From NCBI RefSeq assembly GCF_024710845.1, contig NZ_JANJTZ010000037.1, positions 1 to 64,000 of the forward strand: a stretch of DNA of 64,000 nucleotides, given 5' to 3'. The notes under the pieces were generated by a model. That model had not been told where the DNA came from, made no database searches, and worked only from the letters and a program-made list of their open reading frames with translations. The stretch comes from Mesorhizobium sp. GTDB lineage: Bacteria; Pseudomonadota; Alphaproteobacteria; Rhizobiales; Rhizobiaceae. The translations under genes were made by a program, and so were the position numbers. This document shows, piece after piece, positions 49,351 to 59,205 of the stretch. Positions within the stretch are counted from its first letter, which is position 1, and each line of letters begins with the position of its first letter.

Positions 49351-51174
49351 ATGCCGATCCGCCCGCTCTCCGAAACGATGGTGAACCAGATCGCCGCCGG
49401 CGAGGTCATCGAACGGCCGGCGAGCGTGGTCAAGGAGCTCGTCGAAAACGCACTGGACGCGGGTGCGGCCCGCATCGACATCGCGACGGCGGGCGGCGGA
49501 TTGAACCTGATCCGCGTGACCGACGACGGATCGGGCATTCCCGAGGCCGAACTGCCGCTGGCGGTCGCCCGGCATTGCACGTCGAAACTGACCGACGACA
49601 TCAACGCCATCCGCGCGCTCGGCTTTCGTGGCGAGGCGCTGCCGTCGATCGGCTCGGTGTCACGGCTGACGATCCGGTCGCGGACGCTTCATGCCGGAAA
49701 CGGCGCGGAAATCGTCGTCGATGGTGGACGGGTCGCGCCGGTGCGCCCTGCCGCGTCGAACACCGGCACGCTGGTCGAGGTGCGCGACCTGTTCTTCGCC
49801 ACGCCGGCGCGGCTGAAGTTCATGAAGGGCGAGCGGGCGGAGGCGACGGCCATCGCAGACACGGTCAAGCGCATCGCTATCGCGTTTCCGCAGGTCCGCT
49901 TCAGCCTGTCAGGCCCGGACCGCAGCACGATCGACCTGCCGCCTTCGTCCGAAGGGATTGAAGGCAGGCTCAATCGGATCTCCCAGGTGCTGGGACGCGA
50001 ATTCGCCGAGAATGCGCTTGCGGTCGACGCCTGGCGCGAGAGCGTGCGGCTCGAGGGCTACATTTCCATACCGGCCTACAGCCGCGCCAATTCGCTCCAG
50101 CAGTTCGCCTATGTCAACGGCCGGCCGGTGCGCGACAAGCTGATCGCGGGCGCGCTCAGGGCCGGTTTCGCCGACGTGCTGCCGCGCGACCGCCATCCCG
50201 TCACGGCCCTGTTCCTGACGCTCGATCCGGCGCTGGTCGACGTCAACGTGCATCCGGCGAAGTCCGACGTGCGTTTCCGCGACCCGGGCTTGGTTCGCGG
50301 TCTGATCGTCGGCGCGATCCGCGAGACGCTCGCCCGGTCCGGCATCAGGGCGGCGACGAGCGGCGCCGAGGGGATGATGTCCGCGTTTCGCATGGAAGGG
50401 GCATCGCCCGACGGAGCCTCGACCTGGCCCCGCGCCGACGCTTCCGTGCGCGGTTTCGGCTGGAGCGGCCCGTCCGTCCATCCGTCCTTCGGCCCGCCCG
50501 GCGGTTTCGGCGAGGCGATGCAGGCCGCGTTCGAGACGGCGCGCTCGACCGATATGCGCGCCGGGACAGTCGAACCGGCGGCCGATCTGCTGGATCGCGA
50601 CCTGGGTGCTGCCCGCGCGCAGGTGCACGAGAACTATATCGTCGCGCAGACGCGGGATTCGCTGGTCATCGTCGACCAGCACGCCGCGCATGAACGCCTC
50701 GTCTACGAGGAACTCAAGAAAGCGCTGGCGAACCGGGACATGCCCGCCCAGATGCTGCTGGTGCCCGAGATCGTCGACCTGGGAGAGGACGATTCCGAGC
50801 GGATCGCCAGGCATGCGGACACGCTGCGCCGGTTCGGCCTTTCGGTCGAGCGTTTCGGGCCGGGCGCAATCGCGGTGCGCGAGACCCCGGCCATGCTCGG
50901 CGAAGTGGATGCGGGCAAGCTGATCCGCGACCTCGCCGACGAGATCGGCGAGAACGACACGACGGAGACATTGACGCGCCGGCTCGACGCCATTGCCGCG
51001 ACGATGGCCTGCCATGGGTCTGTGCGGTCGGGCCGCAAGCTGCGGCCGGAAGAGATGAACGCGTTGCTGCGGCAAATGGAGGCGACGCCCGGTTCCGGGA
51101 CGTGCAATCACGGCCGGCCGACCTATATCGAGCTGAAACTCGCAGACATCGAGCGGCTGTTCGGGCGGCGGTAA
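49351..51174 (+). CDS. mutL: DNA mismatch repair protein MutL
   Basis: GHL ATPase of 607 residues that links MutS recognition to strand incision and UvrD. N-terminal motifs are [35 protein letters not shown] and [10 protein letters not shown]. The C-terminal domain keeps the endonuclease metal motif DQHA-x2-E-x4-E ([12 protein letters not shown]), plus ACHGSVRSG and CNHGRPT. It is therefore a nicking MutL, as expected in a lineage without MutH. The gene follows the GGDEF-EAL gene by 44 bases but has its own ribosome site. A linker of about 80 residues (370-450) is variable and Gly/Pro-rich. Confidence 0.97.
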   Translation: MPIRPLSETMVNQIAAGEVIERPASVVKELVENALDAGAARIDIATAGGGLNLIRVTDDGSGIPEAELPLAVARHCTSKLTDDINAIRALGFRGEALPSIGSVSRLTIRSRTLHAGNGAEIVVDGGRVAPVRPAASNTGTLVEVRDLFFATPARLKFMKGERAEATAIADTVKRIAIAFPQVRFSLSGPDRSTIDLPPSSEGIEGRLNRISQVLGREFAENALAVDAWRESVRLEGYISIPAYSRANSLQQFAYVNGRPVRDKLIAGALRAGFADVLPRDRHPVTALFLTLDPALVDVNVHPAKSDVRFRDPGLVRGLIVGAIRETLARSGIRAATSGAEGMMSAFRMEGASPDGASTWPRADASVRGFGWSGPSVHPSFGPPGGFGEAMQAAFETARSTDMRAGTVEPAADLLDRDLGAARAQVHENYIVAQTRDSLVIVDQHAAHERLVYEELKKALANRDMPAQMLLVPEIVDLGEDDSERIARHADTLRRFGLSVERFGPGAIAVRETPAMLGEVDAGKLIRDLADEIGENDTTETLTRRLDAIAATMACHGSVRSGRKLRPEEMNALLRQMEATPGSGTCNHGRPTYIELKLADIERLFGRR

Positions 51175-51251
51175 GCGCATGCCACGCCCCAGGGGCAACT
51201 TGACCTCCCACGCGAATTGTGGCCGATGAAGCCTCGCAAGCACGAGCAACC

Positions 51252-51482
51252 ATGAACCGATTTGAAGGCCCCGGCGCGAAAGAAGCGCGCATCCGCTATC
51301 TCGACGGCGACTTCCAGGTCGCCAGTCCAGGCTCGTTCGTGCGCTGCGCGGTGACCGGCGAGACGATCCCTCTCGACGAGCTGAAATACTGGAGTGTCGC
51401 GCGCCAGGAGGCCTATCTCAACGCCGCGATATCGCTCAAGCGCGAGATCGACATGAATCCGGGGCTGCGGAAGCGCGGCTGA
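51252..51482 (+). CDS. DUF2093 family protein
   Basis: Protein of 76 residues starting MNRFEGPGAKEARIRYLDGDFQV, with the family core VRCAVTGETIPLDELKYWSVARQEAY. DUF2093 is restricted mainly to Alphaproteobacteria; the CAVTGE-like motif has one Cys only and no established role. It lies 77 bases after mutL on the same strand and converges with lpxK. The ATG at 51252 matches the family N-terminus; an upstream frame from 51219 is possible. Confidence 0.85.
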   Translation: MNRFEGPGAKEARIRYLDGDFQVASPGSFVRCAVTGETIPLDELKYWSVARQEAYLNAAISLKREIDMNPGLRKRG

Positions 51483-51491
51483 GCCGCTCCG

Positions 51492-52505
51492 TCACCCTTC
51501 GAACGCGGCGAGCGTGTCGCGGATGATGCGCTCCGGAACATCCGGCATCTCGAACTCCACGTCGATCTCGATCACGGCCAGCCGGTCGAGAAAACGCGTA
51601 GCGACATCCGAGGCACGGCGGATCCGCACTGCATCCTTCGCCGTCGTGACCAGGTCCGCGCCGATGGCGTCGGCCTGGTCGAGCAGGTCGGCAAGGTTTT
51701 CGTCCGTGTAGTAATGATGGTCGGGGAAAGACCGCATCGCGGCGAGAGTTCCCCCCGCCTCCTCGACCGTGCGGAAGAATTTGTTCGGGTCGCCAATGCC
51801 GGCGAAGGCGAGGAAGGAGCGCCCCTCGACGCCGCTTCCCGGGCGCGGGCGGGCGACCGCGTCGTAAATCGGAAGGGCCGCGCGCGCGGCGAGGCGGACG
51901 ACCGGATCGGCGGCGTCTCCCTTCCCCATCCGGATGACGGCGTCGGCATGGCGCAACTGATCGATCAGCGGCGCCCTGACCGGACCGCCGGGGATGATGT
52001 GGCCATTGCCCAGCCCGCGCTGCGCATCGACGACCAGGAGCCCGTAGTCGTAGTGGATGCGGGCGCTCTGGAAGCCGTCGTCCATGATCAGGAAGTCGCA
52101 TCCTTCCCCGATCAGCAGCCTGGCGCCGGCCGCGCGGTTGGGGGTCACGGCGGTGGGCGCCTCCGCGGCGAGCAGAAGCGGCTCGTCGCCGGTCGACTTC
52201 GCGCTGTCGTGATGCAGATCGACCAGATGCGGCTTGCCGAGGCTGCCGCCATGGCCGCGCGAAAGGAAGCCGGGCTCCATTCCCATGCGTCGCGCCTGCT
52301 GGGCGAGCGCGATAGCGATCGGGGTCTTGCCCGCCCCGCCGACGGTCGGATTGCCGACGCAGAGAACCGGCATCCCGGTCCGCTCGCGACGGGCATGCCG
52401 CATCCGCCGCGCGGCAGCCAGGCCATAGATCGAGGAAATCGGCCAGAGCAGCGCGGAGCGCCAGTCTGGACGATCCCACCAGAAGGGTGGGGCTTCGCTA
52501 GCCAT
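51492..52505 (-). CDS. lpxK: Tetraacyldisaccharide 4'-kinase
   Basis: Lipid A biosynthesis kinase of 337 residues that phosphorylates the 4' position of the tetraacyl disaccharide at the inner membrane. The P-loop is VGNPTVGGAGKTPIAIALA, preceded by the membrane-associating N-terminus PFWWDRPDWRSALLWPISSIYG. FLIMDDGFQSARIHYDYGLLVVDAQRGLGNG and GPVRAPL are conserved. It is the last gene of the minus-strand LPS cluster, 32 bases after waaA. Confidence 0.95.
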   Translation of the reverse strand: MASEAPPFWWDRPDWRSALLWPISSIYGLAAARRMRHARRERTGMPVLCVGNPTVGGAGKTPIAIALAQQARRMGMEPGFLSRGHGGSLGKPHLVDLHHDSAKSTGDEPLLLAAEAPTAVTPNRAAGARLLIGEGCDFLIMDDGFQSARIHYDYGLLVVDAQRGLGNGHIIPGGPVRAPLIDQLRHADAVIRMGKGDAADPVVRLAARAALPIYDAVARPRPGSGVEGRSFLAFAGIGDPNKFFRTVEEAGGTLAAMRSFPDHHYYTDENLADLLDQADAIGADLVTTAKDAVRIRRASDVATRFLDRLAVIEIDVEFEMPDVPERIIRDTLAAFEG

Positions 52506-52537
52506 TGGAGCGATGTCCGATCAGATTGGACATTGCT

Positions 52538-53863
52538 CTACCTGACCCTGCGGCCGTTCGCCTGTTCGAGGCGGGCCTTGACGATCAGCGGCTGGACATA
52601 GGGCTCGAGCGCCTTGAGCGTCTGGTTAAGCGCGCCGCGCATCGCCTCCACGGTCTGGCGGCCAGCCGTGATCATCTCGCGGCGCTTGGCCGGGTTGACG
52701 AGCAGATAGTTCACCGCGCCGGCCAGCATGTCGGCGTCCCGGACGAGCCTGGCGCCGCCGCTGTCGACCAGCTTCTGGTAGGCGTCGCGGAAGTTCTGAA
52801 CGTTGCGGCCGGACAGCACCGCGGTATCGAGCAGTGCCGGTTCCAGCGGGTTCTGACCGCCCTCCGCCGTCAGCGAACGGCCGACGAAGGCGATTTCGGT
52901 CAGGCGCAGGTAAAGACCCATTTCGCCGATCGTATCGCCGAGCAGAATGTCCGTGTCGCTGCGGATCCGGTCGTTGCGGCTACGGCGGGCGACCTTCAGC
53001 CCGGTCGCGGCGAACTCCGCTTCGAGAGCGTCGGCGCGCTTGGGGTGGCGCGGGACGATGATGGTGAGGATGTTCGGATGGCGCTGCCTGAGCAGGCGAT
53101 GCACGGAGGCGGCCACCTGCTCTTCCCCGTCATGCGTGGAAACCGCCGCCCATGTCTGGCGCGAGCCGATCTGGCCCGAGAGGGTTGCGAGAGCCGCGTC
53201 GTCCACCGGAAGCGGCTCCGTATCGCCCTTGAGATTGCCGGACACCGTCACCGGCCGCGCGCCGAGGGTGCGGAAACGCTCGCCATCGACCTCGGACTGG
53301 GCGATCACATGCGACAGGTTCTCGAACAGCGCCTCGGCGATATAGGCGCGCTTCTTCCAGGATTCGAAGGAGCGGTCGGACATGCGGCCGTTGACGAGGA
53401 TCTGCGGAATGCGGCGCGAGCCGAGTTCCAGGATGGTCATCGGCCAGATCTCGGATTCGGCGATAATCGCCAGGTCCGGCGCCCAATGGGTGAGGAAGCG
53501 GTTCAGCGCGGGCTTTAGGTCGAGCGGCACATATTGGTGGATCACGCCTTCGCTGAAGCGGTCGCGCACGATCGCCGCCGAGGTGACGGTTCCGGTCGTC
53601 AGCACCACGTTGATGCCAAGGCCCATGATTCGCTCCACCAGCGGCGCGACAGCGAGCGTCTCGCCGACGCTGGCCGCATGAAACCAGACCAGGGGTCCGG
53701 CGGGACGAGCCATGCCCGGGACCCCGTAACGCTCCCGCCGGCGCGAGCGCTCCTCCTTGCCTTTGCTGGTGCGCCACGCGATGTAGCCGCCGATCAGAGG
53801 ATAGGCCGCTGCACCCGCCCATCGGTAGGTGGTCAAGAGCGTGCGTGCCCAGCGTTCGCTCAT
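52538..53863 (-). CDS. waaA: 3-deoxy-D-manno-octulosonic acid (Kdo) transferase
   Basis: Glycosyltransferase of 441 residues that transfers Kdo from CMP-Kdo to lipid IVA at the cytoplasmic face of the inner membrane. The N-terminal domain has GPLVWFHAASVGETLAVAPLVERIMG, the acceptor-site Glu within it, and IIAESEIWPMTILELGSRRIP. The C-terminal part includes IIVPRHPKRADALE and FVGRSLTAEGGQNPLEPALLDTAVLSG, the nucleotide-sugar binding motif. ATG 53863 overlaps the stop of the DUF374 gene by ATGA, so they are coupled. Confidence 0.96.
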   Translation of the reverse strand: MSERWARTLLTTYRWAGAAAYPLIGGYIAWRTSKGKEERSRRRERYGVPGMARPAGPLVWFHAASVGETLAVAPLVERIMGLGINVVLTTGTVTSAAIVRDRFSEGVIHQYVPLDLKPALNRFLTHWAPDLAIIAESEIWPMTILELGSRRIPQILVNGRMSDRSFESWKKRAYIAEALFENLSHVIAQSEVDGERFRTLGARPVTVSGNLKGDTEPLPVDDAALATLSGQIGSRQTWAAVSTHDGEEQVAASVHRLLRQRHPNILTIIVPRHPKRADALEAEFAATGLKVARRSRNDRIRSDTDILLGDTIGEMGLYLRLTEIAFVGRSLTAEGGQNPLEPALLDTAVLSGRNVQNFRDAYQKLVDSGGARLVRDADMLAGAVNYLLVNPAKRREMITAGRQTVEAMRGALNQTLKALEPYVQPLIVKARLEQANGRRVR

Positions 53864-54642
53864 GACCGGCCGTCCGCGAGGCGGTAGGCGCGGTCCGTCG
53901 CCGCGTTGAGCGCATCGGTGACCCGCTTGCGGTAGTCCTCGAGCTCGCTTTCCGAAGCGTTCCTCGGCACCTGGATCGGTTCGGTCGCGGCGACGCCGCA
54001 GCGCCCGAAGGGAAGATTTATCGTGGTCTTGTCCCAGCTCTTTTCCAGCACCTTGCGCCGGCTGGTGGCAAAGGCGACGCCGACGATCGGCCGGCCGGAT
54101 ATGCGCGACAGCGTAATGATGCCAAGGCCCGCCTCACGCGGGGTCCCATGCGGTATGTCTGCGATCATGCAGACCGACTTGCCCTGGTCGAGCGCCTTTT
54201 TGAGGGCAATGAGCGCCCTCGCCCCGCCTTTTTCGAGTGAATGTTCGCCTTCGCGCCCGCCCGACCCGCGAATGGGCTCGAGGCCCAGCCGGCTTGCGGC
54301 AAGCGCATTGAGCTCGGCATCGGCGCTACGCGAGAACATCGTGGGCAGTCGCTGGCCCTTGGGGACAAAGGCCGGCGCCAGAAGATGCTGGCCGTGCCAC
54401 AGCACATAGATACTGCTCGGCCGAACATCCAAAAAGGTTTCGAATGGGTCGGAGCCAGGTGCGATTGAGTTTGTCGCCTTCACGAAACGCAGGCCATTGG
54501 CGAGCAACGACGCCAGCAGGTTCTTCACGATCCTCGAATCCGCCAGCGGCTTGCGGATGCGGCGCCAGGCGCGTCCGAGCGGACTGCGCTTGCGTTCGGG
54601 GCGGGGCACTTCGTCCTCCGCGGGCATTTCTTGCAAGCTCAC
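53860..54642 (-). CDS. DUF374 lysophospholipid-acyltransferase-family protein
   Basis: Protein of 260 residues with the DUF374 pattern: SSIYVLWHGQHLLAPAFVPKGQRLPTMFSRSADAEL, GSGGREGEHSLEKGGARALIALKKALDQGKSVCMIADIPHGTPREAG. The family belongs to the LPLAT-like acyltransferases, with a WHG...-type active site instead of the usual H-x4-D, and its substrate is not known. Position directly upstream of waaA, with overlapping codons, suggests acylation or remodelling of lipid A or another envelope lipid. A basic N-terminal stretch (KRSPLGRAWRRIRKPL) may bind the membrane surface. Confidence 0.88.
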   Translation of the reverse strand: MSLQEMPAEDEVPRPERKRSPLGRAWRRIRKPLADSRIVKNLLASLLANGLRFVKATNSIAPGSDPFETFLDVRPSSIYVLWHGQHLLAPAFVPKGQRLPTMFSRSADAELNALAASRLGLEPIRGSGGREGEHSLEKGGARALIALKKALDQGKSVCMIADIPHGTPREAGLGIITLSRISGRPIVGVAFATSRRKVLEKSWDKTTINLPFGRCGVAATEPIQVPRNASESELEDYRKRVTDALNAATDRAYRLADGRS

Positions 54643-54645
54643 CGA

Positions 54646-54897
54646 TCAGTGCCCGGCTGCCGTTTTTGAATCGGGATCTAGGAGCCGATGCAGATGGACG
54701 ATGAAATAGCGCATATGGGCGTTGTCGACGCTGGCCTGCGCCTTGGCGCGCCAGGCGAGCTCCGCCGATTTGTAGTCGGGGAACACGCCGACGATGTCGA
54801 GACCTTCGAGGTCGCGAAACTCCACGCCTTTCAACGACTTGAGCTCGCCGCCGAAAACGAGATGCAGCAACTGCTTCTTTTCCCCGTCGCCCGACAT
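54646..54897 (-). CDS. DUF4170 family protein
   Basis: Protein of 83 residues (KKQLLHLVFGGELKSLKGVEFRDLEGLDIVGVFPDYKSAELAWRAKAQASVDNAHMRYFIVHLHRLLDP) of the DUF4170 family. It is found next to the inositol-phosphatase and LPS genes in many Alphaproteobacteria. The function is unknown; predicted secondary structure is alternating alpha/beta. It lies three bases upstream of the DUF374 gene and 51 bases after the cysQ-like gene, so it is in the same operon. Confidence 0.88.
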   Translation of the reverse strand: MSGDGEKKQLLHLVFGGELKSLKGVEFRDLEGLDIVGVFPDYKSAELAWRAKAQASVDNAHMRYFIVHLHRLLDPDSKTAAGH

Positions 54898-54948
54898 CGA
54901 CTTCTCCTAAAACACTCGTTTCGACCGGCCGCGGCATGCGCGGCCAAT

Positions 54949-55749
54949 TCAGGCTTCCTGGCGGATCAGAATATCCGAGAGCCTGTCTAGTAGATAAGGA
55001 CCGCCCGCGACAAGCGAGCCGTGCTGCGGATTCACCCCGCCATAGCTCGGCGCCAGGCCGCTGCGCGCGAGGATGCCGCCGCCGGCCTCCGACAGCATGA
55101 GATCGGCCGCGGCGAGATCCCAGTCATGCGATCTCGGCTTGACGAAGGTGGCATCGATGCGGCCGGCGGCCACCATCGCGACGCGATAGGCGAGCGAGGG
55201 AATGTAGGGCACCGTCCGCAAGGCCGGAAACGGCACCCGGGCCGCGTCGACCATCGGCTTGGGGCCGGCGATCGCCGGCGACAAGCCGGGCTCCTGCAAT
55301 GCGAGCCTGCGACCGTCGAGAAAGGACCCGCTGCCAAGCGTGGCCGAATAGAATTCGCCGATGGCCGGGCAGGCGAGAACGCCGACGAGCGGACGTCCGG
55401 CCTCGACGACGGCGATGCTGACGCACCAGGTTTCGCGATTGTCGATGAAGGCGCGGGTGCCGTCGATCGGATCGACGACGAAGAGCCGTTGCGTGCCAAG
55501 CCGGTCCGGCGTGTCGACGGTCTCCTCGGAGAGCCAGCCATAGGCGGGCCTCGCCTTGCGCAGGGTCTCCCGCAGATAGGTATCGACCGCGATATCGGCC
55601 TGGGTCACGGGCGAATCGCCCGGTTTCATGCGGATCTCGTGCTTGCGTCCGAAATGGCGCATCGCGATCTCGCCGCCCGCGCGAGCGGCCTCGGCGATCA
55701 GTTCGAGATCCGCCTCCAGACCGGAGGGAATGACGTCAATTGCCCGCAA
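54949..55749 (-). CDS. cysQ: Inositol-monophosphatase-family phosphatase (CysQ-like)
   Basis: Magnesium-dependent phosphatase of 266 residues. The first metal motif is LSEETVD, the second DPIDGTRAFIDN, and the third WDLAAADLMLSEAGG. PGDSPVTQADIAVDTYLRETL matches 3'(2'),5'-bisphosphate nucleotidases that hydrolyse PAP to AMP in sulfate assimilation; inositol phosphatase activity is the alternative. It overlaps pmbA by 14 bases. Position before the LPS genes is conserved in the order, although the biochemical link is not obvious. Confidence 0.88.
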   Translation of the reverse strand: MRAIDVIPSGLEADLELIAEAARAGGEIAMRHFGRKHEIRMKPGDSPVTQADIAVDTYLRETLRKARPAYGWLSEETVDTPDRLGTQRLFVVDPIDGTRAFIDNRETWCVSIAVVEAGRPLVGVLACPAIGEFYSATLGSGSFLDGRRLALQEPGLSPAIAGPKPMVDAARVPFPALRTVPYIPSLAYRVAMVAAGRIDATFVKPRSHDWDLAAADLMLSEAGGGILARSGLAPSYGGVNPQHGSLVAGGPYLLDRLSDILIRQEA

Positions 55750-57079
55750 GGGTCATCCCTTCGACCATGAGCGTGGGTGCGGCCGTGCCGAAATTGCGGT
55801 CGAGATCGTTCGCCGGAACCAGCGCGAGGAACATGTCCTTCAGATTGGACGCAATAGTGACCTCGGTAACCGGGAAGGCGAGCTCGCCATTTTCGATCCA
55901 GAAGCCGGAGGCGCCGCGGCTGTACTCGCCGGTCACCATGTTGACCCCCTGGCCGAAGACTTCCGTGACGTAGAAGCCGGACTTCACGGCGGCGATCATC
56001 TCTTCCGGCGAGACGTCTCCCGGCTCGATCGCCAGGTTGGTCGAGGTCGGCGACACGGACGAACCCGAGCGCGCGCCGCGTCCATTGGTCACGAGGCCCA
56101 GTTCCTTCGCGGCCGAGTTCGACAGGAACCAGTGCCCCAGCACGCCCTTGTCGACCATCGTCAGCCGTTGCCCCCGCACGCCTTCGCCGTCGAATGGCCG
56201 CGATGCTTGGCCACGCTGGCGCAGGGGATCGTCGGTGACGGTGATCGACGCCGAGGCCACCTGCTTGCCCATCATGTCACGCAGGAAGCTCGTCTTGCGC
56301 GCGACGCTGGCGCCGTTGATCGCGCCCGCGAGGTGGCTGGCAATGCCGCGCGCGACGCGGGGATCGAACACCACGGTGACCGTGCCGGTCGCGACCTTGC
56401 GGCCGCCAAGGCGGCGCACGGCGCGCTCGCCCGCGCTCTTGCCGATCGCCGCCGCGCTGTCGAGATCTGCAAAATGCTGCCGCGAGGAGAAGTCGTAGTC
56501 GCGCTCCATGCCGGTGCCCTCGCCCGCGATCGCGCTGACTGAACGGGAGAAGCGCGTCGCCGCATAGTGGCCGACAAATCCGTGCGAAGTCGCCAGCACC
56601 ATACCGCCCAGCCCGGCGGAGGCGCTCGATCCGCCCGAATTGGTAACGCCCTTGACGGCAAGAGCCGCCTGCTCCGCCTCGAGCGCGGCTTCCCGCAACT
56701 GATCGGCACTCAGCTCGGTCGGATCGAACAGATCGAGGTCCACCGTGTCCTTCGCAACAAGGCTCTCGTCGGCCAGACCCTGATAGGGATCCTCGGGCGA
56801 CACTTTTGCCATCGCGACCGCGCGTTCGGCGAGGCTGGCCGGATCGGACGCCGCGGTGGCCGAAACGCTGGCAACGCGCTTGCCGACGAAGACACGCAGC
56901 GAGATGTCGTCGCTCTCCGACGCCTCGGTCGACTCCACCTTGCCCAGGCGGACGGTCACGCCCTTGGAGCGGGACCGGACGGCGACCGCGTCGGCCGCAT
57001 CCGCCCCTGCCCGCTTCGCCGCCTCGACGAGGGACGCCACGCGTTCGGCGAGTTTCTGCGAATCCGGCGTATCTGTCAT
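55736..57079 (-). CDS. pmbA: TldD/PmbA-family metalloprotease subunit PmbA (TldE)
   Basis: Protein of 447 residues, the PmbA/TldE partner of the TldD protease that matures microcin-like peptides and degrades CcdA in E. coli. It lacks the HExxxH zinc motif, as TldE does, and shows RSRSKGVTVRLGKVESTEASESDDISLRVFVGKRVASVSATAA near the N-terminus and GASGFWIENGELAFPVTEVTIASNLKDM at the end. The catalytic TldD is not in this window. It is the first gene of the cysQ-LPS operon and is divergent from the antiporter gene across 282 bases. Confidence 0.93.
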   Translation of the reverse strand: MTDTPDSQKLAERVASLVEAAKRAGADAADAVAVRSRSKGVTVRLGKVESTEASESDDISLRVFVGKRVASVSATAASDPASLAERAVAMAKVSPEDPYQGLADESLVAKDTVDLDLFDPTELSADQLREAALEAEQAALAVKGVTNSGGSSASAGLGGMVLATSHGFVGHYAATRFSRSVSAIAGEGTGMERDYDFSSRQHFADLDSAAAIGKSAGERAVRRLGGRKVATGTVTVVFDPRVARGIASHLAGAINGASVARKTSFLRDMMGKQVASASITVTDDPLRQRGQASRPFDGEGVRGQRLTMVDKGVLGHWFLSNSAAKELGLVTNGRGARSGSSVSPTSTNLAIEPGDVSPEEMIAAVKSGFYVTEVFGQGVNMVTGEYSRGASGFWIENGELAFPVTEVTIASNLKDMFLALVPANDLDRNFGTAAPTLMVEGMTLAGN

Positions 57080-57361
57080 GAAAACTTCCCGCTTGTGATG
57101 GACGACGGCATGCGGTCCGCATGCCCATTCGCGGAGCGATGTGTCGTCAGGACGCGGCCGTTCGCCGAAATCCGTCCGCTCGTTCGGCCCGGCAAGGGGC
57201 AGTCACGATCGCTGGCGGATTTCCGTCTTCCCGCGCCATTTCCGAAATAGAAATGACTCAATCTGATCTGACATAGCTCCGGACCCCATCTATTGTTCCC
57301 TCCGGGGTTCTGCAATGGGCAGCGGACACCGCCCGCCCGCCAATTCGAGACGAGACGCTTC

Positions 57362-59188
57362 ATGGAACAGCACGGACCAGCGATCTACGCACAGGTGCTC
57401 TTGATGCTCGGCGGCGCCGTCATCGCCGCGCCGCTCTTCAAGCGCGTCGGCCTGGAGACGGTTCTTGGCTACATTGCCGCCGGTATCGCGATCGGACCGG
57501 TGACGCTCCTGATCACGGGCGGCGAGGAATTGCTGCAGCTCGGCGAACTGGGCGTCGTCTTCCTCCTGTTCATCATCGGCCTCGAACTCAAGCCCGCCCG
57601 CTTGTGGGCGATGCGGCGGGAAATCTTCGGGCTTGGCACCGCCCAGGTGGTGACAACGGGCATCGTTCTTACGGCGCTTGCGGTCTTCCTGGCCGGGTTC
57701 GCGCTGCCAGCAGCGATTCTCATCGGCTTCGGCCTCGCGCTGTCGTCGACCGCCTTCGCGACCCAGATCCTCGAACAGCAGGGCTCGCTCAACCGGCGCT
57801 ATGGCCAGATCTCGTTCTCGATCCTGCTGCTGCAGGACATGGCGATCGTGCCGCTGCTGGCGATCATCCCGATCCTGGCCCCCTTCGCGGTGGAGACGGA
57901 AGACCTGGGCTTTCAGGAGCTGGCGATCGCGGGCGCCGCGGTGGCCACGCTCTTCGTCTCCGGGCGCTACCTGATCAATCCGCTGTTCCGCATCATCGCC
58001 AACACGGGCGCGCGGGAGGCGATGATCGCAGCGGCGCTGCTCGTGGTGCTGGGTGCTGCGACGCTGATGCAGTTCGCCGGGCTGTCGATGGCGATGGGCG
58101 CGTTCCTCGCCGGTGTCATGCTCGCCGATTCCTCCTACCGGCACGAACTCGAAGCCAGCATCGAGCCGTTCCGCGGCATCCTTCTCGGCCTGTTCTTCAT
58201 GGCCGTCGGAATGTCGCTGGATCTCGCGGTCATCCGGGACAACTGGCTGATGATCGCGATCGCCGTGCCGTTGCTGATGCTGGTGAAAGTCGCGATCATC
58301 TACCCGCTCGCACGACTGTTCGGCGCGAGCCATGACGATGCGCTGCAGGTCGCCTTGATCCTCCCGCAGGGCGGCGAGTTCGGCTTCGTCCTGTTTTCCG
58401 CGGCGGCCGGCGCGGCGATTCTCTCGGCGGAAACCTCATCGATCCTGATTGCGATCGTGACCATCTCGATGGCGATGACGCCGATCGCGGTCCGTCTCGG
58501 GCAACGACTGAAATCGCCACAGGACGCGGACGAGATCGAGGAGAATTTCGAGGAGGCGGGCGCGGACGTGCTGATGATCGGATTCTCGCGCTTCGGCCAG
58601 ATCGCCTCGCAGATCCTGCTGTCGGGCGGGACGTCCGTCACGATCATCGACAATTCGGCCAACCGGGTGCGCGCGGTCGAGAAGTTCGGCTTCCGCATCT
58701 ATTTCGGCGACGGGACGCGCAAGGACGTGCTCGAATCGGCCGGCATCCGCGACGCCAAGATCGTCGCGATATGCACGCGCGAGCGCGAAACCACCGACAA
58801 GATCGTCGACCTGATCCAGCACGACTATCCCGACGTGAAACTCTACGTGCGCGCCTACGACAGGACGCATACGCTGCAATTGCGCGCTAAGGGCGTCGAC
58901 TACGAGATCCGCGAAACCTTCGAGTCCGGCCTGATGTTCGGGCGCCGCACCCTCGAAGGGCTGGGGGTGTCGGAAATGGAAGCACTCGGCATCGCGGAGG
59001 ACGTGCGGCGGCGCGACGAAGAGAGACTTGCGATGCAGGCGTCGGGCGGCATGTACGCCGACAACAGCAGGCTGACGACGACGCAGGTGACGCCCGAGCC
59101 GCTCACCAGGCCCAGTCGGGAGGCGCGCCGCCTCGACAAGGCGATCGAGCAGGCGGATAGAAAAGAACCGTCGGCGGCCCCGGGCTGA
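57362..59188 (+). CDS. CPA2-family K+/H+ antiporter with TrkA-N domain (KefB/KefC-like)
   Basis: Membrane antiporter of 608 residues. About 12 helices (from LLMLGGAVIAAPLFKRVGLETVLGYIAAGIAIGPVTLL) form the Na_H_exchanger domain, with the ion-binding Asp in SILLLQDMAIVPLLA and the MAMGAFLAGVMLADS motif. The C-terminal about 210 residues are a cytoplasmic TrkA-N/RCK nucleotide-binding domain (VLMIGFSRFGQIASQILLSGGTSVTIIDN). Such systems expel potassium under electrophile or pH stress; no KefF/KefG partner is adjacent. The start at 57362 (MEQHGPAIYAQ) fits the family; a longer upstream frame does not. Confidence 0.92.
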   Translation: MEQHGPAIYAQVLLMLGGAVIAAPLFKRVGLETVLGYIAAGIAIGPVTLLITGGEELLQLGELGVVFLLFIIGLELKPARLWAMRREIFGLGTAQVVTTGIVLTALAVFLAGFALPAAILIGFGLALSSTAFATQILEQQGSLNRRYGQISFSILLLQDMAIVPLLAIIPILAPFAVETEDLGFQELAIAGAAVATLFVSGRYLINPLFRIIANTGAREAMIAAALLVVLGAATLMQFAGLSMAMGAFLAGVMLADSSYRHELEASIEPFRGILLGLFFMAVGMSLDLAVIRDNWLMIAIAVPLLMLVKVAIIYPLARLFGASHDDALQVALILPQGGEFGFVLFSAAAGAAILSAETSSILIAIVTISMAMTPIAVRLGQRLKSPQDADEIEENFEEAGADVLMIGFSRFGQIASQILLSGGTSVTIIDNSANRVRAVEKFGFRIYFGDGTRKDVLESAGIRDAKIVAICTRERETTDKIVDLIQHDYPDVKLYVRAYDRTHTLQLRAKGVDYEIRETFESGLMFGRRTLEGLGVSEMEALGIAEDVRRRDEERLAMQASGGMYADNSRLTTTQVTPEPLTRPSREARRLDKAIEQADRKEPSAAPG

Positions 59189-59205
59189 TCGGAGGACAAT
59201 CGGGG